DNA from: Chitinophaga tropicalis
GTDB taxonomy: Bacteria; Bacteroidota; Bacteroidia; Chitinophagales; Chitinophagaceae
Length of the DNA stretch: 64,000 nt
Direction: 5' to 3'
NCBI RefSeq assembly: GCF_009758205.1
Contig: NZ_WRXN01000004.1
Coordinates: forward strand, 186,001 to 250,000
The position numbers and the translations under genes are program-made. The notes beneath the pieces were generated by a model. The model saw only the letters and a list, made by a program, of their open reading frames with translations. It was not told the DNA's origin and searched no databases. Below, piece by piece: positions 60,303-64,000 of this stretch; the first letter of the stretch is position 1, and each line of letters starts with the position of its first letter.

Positions 60303-60995
60303 ATGAATACACCTCATCCGGCCCCGGTATTGCAGGAGGCGCCCCTACCCAAGATTTTGTTACTGACGGGTGACGCATCCGTCATGAGAAAGTTCCGTCA
60401 ACTGTTAACGCCAGCTTACACAGTTATTACAGCCAACTCTGGTACTGATGGCCTGGAACTGGCATACAGTGACAGCCCTGACCTGGTGCTGTGCGATTCT
60501 ATTGTACAGGATAGTTCCGGTTACCAGTTCCTCATCACATTACGGGACGATCCTGCGTTGAAACATATTCCTGTGATCATGTTCAGCCGTCCTCATGTAC
60601 AGCCTAATATGCGCAAGGGAATGAACCTTGGCGCTGATGATTACCTGGTATATCCTTTCAGTGGGGAAGAATTGCTGAAAAGTGTACAGTCAAGGCTTAA
60701 CAGGTTTCATCATATCAGGGAGACCTTCAGTTATCCGCGTGAAAATCCGGGGTTGTCTGCATCTGTTAATGACACGAACTCTATGGCCATTCATGAGCGG
60801 CTCAGTAAAACTGAATCAAAGATCCTGGGGATGATTGCCCGGGGTATGAGCAGCAGGGACATTGCGTCTTTTAAATGCATCAGTGTGAGAACGGTGGATA
60901 ATCACCGGCACAATATCACGAAGAAACTACAGTTATCAGGCCCTAACGCACTTGTTAAATTCGCCATTGGCTATGCCGGCGCTATTGCAAAGTAA
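60303..60995 (+). CDS. Response regulator with receiver and LuxR-type DNA-binding domains, atypical receiver
   Basis: The 230-residue protein has a receiver domain (about 17-133) with the phosphorylation Asp at D65 (LVLCDSIVQD), Ser95 in place of the usual Thr/Ser switch residue, D24 as the only acidic residue at the first-strand pair, and Y117 where the conserved Lys should be (LVYPF for LxKPF). A linker follows and a LuxR-type helix-turn-helix is at about 166-222 (LSKTESKILGMIARGMSSRDI...VRTVDNHRHNI). It binds DNA, but phosphorylation may not control it in the usual way. No cognate kinase gene is adjacent; the hybrid kinase at 62.1 kb is on the other strand. Confidence 0.88.
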   Translation: MNTPHPAPVLQEAPLPKILLLTGDASVMRKFRQLLTPAYTVITANSGTDGLELAYSDSPDLVLCDSIVQDSSGYQFLITLRDDPALKHIPVIMFSRPHVQPNMRKGMNLGADDYLVYPFSGEELLKSVQSRLNRFHHIRETFSYPRENPGLSASVNDTNSMAIHERLSKTESKILGMIARGMSSRDIASFKCISVRTVDNHRHNITKKLQLSGPNALVKFAIGYAGAIAK

Positions 60996-61475
60996 ACAGG
61001 TCACTTTACCACATGCTCTTTTACGATTCCTTTTTGAGATTCTGGTTTCCGGTGTAGCAGGTTTGATATCCGGCTCAAGGCTGGCAGCTGCAATGATCCT
61101 AACGTTTACACGTATACTCCGGTTATTTTCGGGGGGATCCCATTATATTCCAGGTGTTGAAGCAGGTTGTCCGGGACATTGTAACAAATACTATGGGATG
61201 TGTCTTTACGCATTCTGTTGAACGGGGATGTCATGTTGGGGAAAAACCGGGGATGCGTTACCTCTACCTGGCGAGGGTACGGGATGTTTTAAAGCGGTTA
61301 GTCCGGAGGCCTATCCTGTTTCCGGGATGTGTTTGCCTGCCGGACCCAATAACGGTGTAAGACAGACTTTATTAATAGCTGTATAACCCGGAGCTCATAT
61401 ATATGGGTAAGTTATGGGCAAAAAAAAACGGCCAACCATGAATGGAAAGCCGGTCTTTCATCCATTGTTTGTTAA

Positions 61476-61508
61476 CCCCAGTTGTCGAATCTTGTTAGGC
61501 AACTGGGG
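61476..61508. repeat. Inverted repeat, 9-base perfect arms
   Basis: CCCCAGTTG and CAACTGGGG surround a 15-base loop. No T-run follows on either strand, so it is not an evident terminator. It may mark the leader of the SWIB gene or an unrecognised small RNA. Confidence 0.55.
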
Positions 61509-61561
61509 CTAGCCTCGCAATGTTTCTTATGCAATATTAAGGCTTTGTTATTTATAATTTT

Positions 61562-61578
61562 GTTAACCCTTGGTTAAC
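61562..61578. promoter_or_regulatory. Palindrome GTTAACC-CTT-GGTTAAC, possible operator
   Basis: Seven-base perfect arms with a three-base spacer, 100 bases upstream of the SWIB gene start. The size and symmetry suit a dimeric regulator. No regulator is assigned. Confidence 0.4.
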
Positions 61579-61677
61579 GGAAAATTATTCCTGCAATATA
61601 AAAGTTCTACCAACCCCAGCCATATAAACTGAATAGGGCATGGAATTTGCACAGCAACCTTAAAATACTGATACACT

Positions 61678-61980
61678 ATGGCAAAAACTACCACATCCTC
61701 CCAACCGAAAAAGGCGGCTGAAACCAAGAAATCGACCGGCGCCGGTTTAAAAGCACCTCTTACCCCAAGTGCTGACCTGGCAGCTGTAATTGGTAATGAA
61801 GCTGCTCCCAGAACGGAGATCACGAAGAAGATATGGGATTACATTAAAGCGCATGGTTTGCAGGACGCCACTAATAAAAGGATGATCAATGCAGATGAAA
61901 AGCTGAAAAAAGTTTTTGGTGGGAAAGAACAGATCTCAATGTTTGAGCTGGCCAAAGTGGTGAGCGCACACGTGAAATAG
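61678..61980 (+). CDS. SWIB/MDM2-domain protein
   Basis: The 100-residue protein has a basic, Lys/Ala/Thr-rich tail (1-30, AKTTTSSQPKKAAETKKS) and a SWIB domain (about 30-100) with RTEITKKIWDYIKAHGLQD, NKRMINADEKLKKVFGG and ISMFELAKVVSAH, all typical. SWIB domains occur in eukaryotic chromatin remodellers, in chlamydial proteins and in many Bacteroidota. The basic tail and small size suggest a nucleoid-associated role, but that is an inference. It is monocistronic and convergent with the hybrid kinase gene. Confidence 0.92.
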   Translation: MAKTTTSSQPKKAAETKKSTGAGLKAPLTPSADLAAVIGNEAAPRTEITKKIWDYIKAHGLQDATNKRMINADEKLKKVFGGKEQISMFELAKVVSAHVK

Positions 61981-62002
61981 CTGTAAATTATTTTCCGATA
62001 AT

Positions 62003-62032
62003 AAAAAGCCACAGATGATCTGTGGCTTTTTT
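62003..62032. terminator. Bidirectional terminator between SWIB and hybrid kinase genes
   Basis: AAAAAGCCACAGAT and ATCTGTGGCTTTTT form a nearly perfect stem (GCCACAGAT/ATCTGTGGC) with an A-run on the left and T-run on the right, so it works in both directions. It lies 22 bases after the SWIB stop and 23 bases past the kinase stop. Confidence 0.88.
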
Positions 62033-62055
62033 GGTAATATATTATCCTGAGTTTT

Positions 62056-64000
62056 TTACCGGGAATAGTTTGTTATTATCCTTGACAGGTCATCTATCCT
62101 GTAAGGCTTTAAAATATACCCGGCCATACCTGCCGCATTGTAAGCTTCCAATTGTTCTTCCAGTACGTTTCCTGTAATAGCTATTACCGGTATGGACGCC
62201 TTATGTTTATCGGGAAGTGCTTTTATCTGCATATTCAATTCCAGCCCGTTCATGAAAGGCATCTCTATATCTGTCCACACCATATCATAATCCTGTTTTT
62301 TCAGATGGGCCAATGCTTCTTCGCCGCTGCTTACGATAGTAGGCTGTACGGTATCCAGTCTTTTCAGTAGTATTTCCAGCAGGCTTCTGTTTACGATACT
62401 ATCATCTACCACCAGTAAGGATACTTTCTTCTCTATGTTCCTGCGTTCGGCTTTAGGGTTGTTCATTTCATTATCCGCTATTTCTGTTTTTTCCTTGATC
62501 ACGGGCTCTGCGTGATAGGGAATACGGAAAGTGAACGTACTTCCTTTGCCAGGTATACTTTGTACTTTTATATTTCCCTGCTGTTTTGAAATGATCCTGC
62601 TGATAATAGTAAGTCCGAGGCCGCTGCTGTCGGCTCTCTGGCCGGTCTGCATAGCCTGGTGGAACGGTTCAAAGATTTTCTTCTGTTCTTCTTCACTGAT
62701 GCCAATACCTGTATCAGCAACTTTCACCTGTAACCATACCTTATCTGCTTCCCGGCTAACATCTGCGGTAACAGTGATCCCGCCTTTATCTGTAAATTTA
62801 ATTGCGTTGCTGACCAGGTTTGTAATTACCTGGCTTAACCTGAATGGATCGCCAGTTATTTTCAGATTGTCTGTGAAAGATATTTTTGTGAGCAGGTTCA
62901 GCTGTTTCTTTTCCACCTGTACCAGTAAACTGTTCACTACATTCCGGATGATGCCTGCCGGTGCAAAGCTTTCCATGGTCAGCGTCATTTTCCCCATTTC
63001 CAGGCTGGTATGGTCCAGGATATTATTCACGACAGACAACAGCATCTCTCCGGACAAGGTCAGTCCTTCAGCCAGTTTTTGCTGTTCACTATTCAGCGGC
63101 GTTCTTTCCAGCAAAGAGGCAAAACCAAGAACGCTGTTTAACGGAGACCGTATTTCATGGCTCATGGTAGCAACAAACTCGCTTTTCAACGTGGCGAAAT
63201 TTTCTGCTTCCTTCTTCGCTTTGATCATTTGCAGATCATTCCTGTAAAGCTTCACTATGCTGTACAGGATCATGAAGGTAAGTACCACTATCAATGCTAC
63301 GCTCCAGATAATAGACCTGTCCAGGTCTGCCAGGTTCATACTAAATCTCTGATGCAGCTGTTCCTGTCTTGTATCTGTCTCTATTGTCTCGTATGTTTTC
63401 AATGCAGACAGGAGGTCTCTCAGCTTCCCGAAAAGACGCATATTCACCGCTATCATCTCATGTTCTTTCTGACGCAGTTCGTTAAAATGACTCTGCAATT
63501 TCCGCAGACCGTTATTCACTACAGCTGCATTGGCAGCAACCGTATTCCTGTCCTTTTCCTGTTTCAGGATAGTGACCTGCCGTTGGGACTGCCCTTTATT
63601 GGCAATTGCATCTTTCAACCGCCCGAAAAGACGTTTCTTATTTTCTTCTTTCTTTTCGGTGATAATGGTATCGTTCTTTTCCAGGTGTATGGGACGTGTA
63701 GCGGGAAGGGAAATAACGGGCGCCTCCTGAATGTTGGTATCTATGCCGGAAACGAGGCTTAGCAAAGAATCTGTATAATACTTGAGGTGTATGTACAATA
63801 ACTCTTTCGCTTTCTTTTCGGAGAGAAGCCCTCTCAGGTTGGTCCCTTCATTCTTTTTTTCCTGTATGGAATCCAGTGATGATGAGATCAGTTTCAGCTG
63901 ACGTACATATTGCAGATAATCTTCCGTTTTATAATTAAGGGTGTATAAACGGAAATAATTTTCGGTAGTGTAAAGGCGCTGCAATACATGATCGATTACA
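62056..64000 (-). CDS. Hybrid histidine kinase with C-terminal receiver (5' end outside window)
   Basis: The frame is open to the right edge (VIDHV precedes a TTG that could be mistaken for a start), so the gene is partial and its N-terminus is missing. The visible 647 or so residues have a mostly helical periplasmic sensor part, a membrane helix (LDRSIIWSVALIVVLTFMI, about residue 230 of the visible part), HisKA with ATMSHEIRSPLNSVLGFAS, a full HATPase_c domain (NLVSNAIKFTDKGG, VADTGIGISEEEQKKIFEPF, SSGLGLTII) and a receiver with VWTDIEMPFMNG and GYILKPYRIDD. It senses an unknown signal and passes phosphate to its own receiver. Confidence 0.9.
   Translation of the reverse strand, partial: VIDHVLQRLYTTENYFRLYTLNYKTEDYLQYVRQLKLISSSLDSIQEKKNEGTNLRGLLSEKKAKELLYIHLKYYTDSLLSLVSGIDTNIQEAPVISLPATRPIHLEKNDTIITEKKEENKKRLFGRLKDAIANKGQSQRQVTILKQEKDRNTVAANAAVVNNGLRKLQSHFNELRQKEHEMIAVNMRLFGKLRDLLSALKTYETIETDTRQEQLHQRFSMNLADLDRSIIWSVALIVVLTFMILYSIVKLYRNDLQMIKAKKEAENFATLKSEFVATMSHEIRSPLNSVLGFASLLERTPLNSEQQKLAEGLTLSGEMLLSVVNNILDHTSLEMGKMTLTMESFAPAGIIRNVVNSLLVQVEKKQLNLLTKISFTDNLKITGDPFRLSQVITNLVSNAIKFTDKGGITVTADVSREADKVWLQVKVADTGIGISEEEQKKIFEPFHQAMQTGQRADSSGLGLTIISRIISKQQGNIKVQSIPGKGSTFTFRIPYHAEPVIKEKTEIADNEMNNPKAERRNIEKKVSLLVVDDSIVNRSLLEILLKRLDTVQPTIVSSGEEALAHLKKQDYDMVWTDIEMPFMNGLELNMQIKALPDKHKASIPVIAITGNVLEEQLEAYNAAGMAGYILKPYRIDDLSRIITNYSR

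Larger units (their letters stand above)
60996..61677. other. Gene-poor gap with two inverted repeats
   Basis: Nearly 700 bases without a believable gene; the open frames here (about 61-90 codons) have no plausible start signals or protein character. Two inverted repeats stand out: CCCCAGTTG / CAACTGGGG (61476-61484 and 61500-61508, loop of 15) and GTTAACC CTT GGTTAAC (61562-61578). The second lies 100 bases before the SWIB gene and could be an operator; the first could form an RNA hairpin. Neither has a strong T-run. Confidence 0.5.

Noticed and set aside
62056-63984. TTG at 63984 as the true start of the hybrid kinase
   Set aside because: The frame continues through to the window edge without a stop, and a kinase with a periplasmic sensor needs an N-terminal membrane helix that is not in the visible part.

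Overview
This window is chromosomal DNA of a Bacteroidota bacterium, most likely a Chitinophaga-like member of the Chitinophagaceae. The signs are two SusC/SusD pairs with a GH16 enzyme, a secreted M43 protease ending in a type IX secretion sorting domain, futalosine-route menaquinone synthesis (MqnE), bacillithiol synthesis (BshC), promoters with a TAnnTTTG -7 box, and many small SCxxx-type lipoproteins. No rRNA, tRNA, CRISPR array, transposase, integrase or phage gene was seen.

Layout. 1-1.3 kb: the start of a secreted acetolactate-decarboxylase-like protein and a queuosine-precursor transporter. 1.6-7.8 kb: a surface-polysaccharide block with four glycosyltransferases, a flippase and an FkbM methyltransferase, on both strands with overlapping convergent ends. 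7.9-20.3 kb: an NlpC/P60 lipoprotein, then a minus-strand polysaccharide utilisation operon read SusC-SusD-SusC-SusD-lipoprotein-GH16. 20.7-29.9 kb: a duplicated-domain lipoprotein, dnaE, trxA, the M43 protease, mqnE and a DUF192 lipoprotein. 30-41 kb: a cytochrome c/HEAT dehydrogenase-like lipoprotein, a nucleoside transporter, a DUF4259 protein, smc and a FUSC membrane protein. 41-50 kb: bshC, glgA-glgC, a DUF72 protein and a YdiJ-like flavin/Fe-S dehydrogenase. 50-57 kb: a tandem lipoprotein pair, a symporter plus inositol oxygenase operon, a DUF2157 membrane protein, and idi with a class I terpene synthase. 57-64 kb: a free-methionine sulfoxide reductase, a CpsB-like PHP phosphatase and a UDP-sugar dehydrogenase in one operon, an atypical LuxR-type response regulator, a SWIB protein, and a hybrid histidine kinase cut by the window edge.

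The most unusual structure is not a gene. About a dozen intergenic composite repeats share a head, a long A/T-flanked hairpin with a C(TTCG)G-type loop, and a tail of one or more GC palindromes. Every copy recognised has the same orientation on the + strand, whatever the direction of the neighbouring genes. Some sit at gene ends like terminators, but several lie between divergent genes where no terminator is expected. Copies with perfect stems are at gene ends; those in divergent gaps carry mismatches.

Other points of interest are the idi-terpene synthase pair, the symporter-inositol oxygenase pair, promoters that almost touch the start codon, and a receiver domain lacking the conserved lysine.
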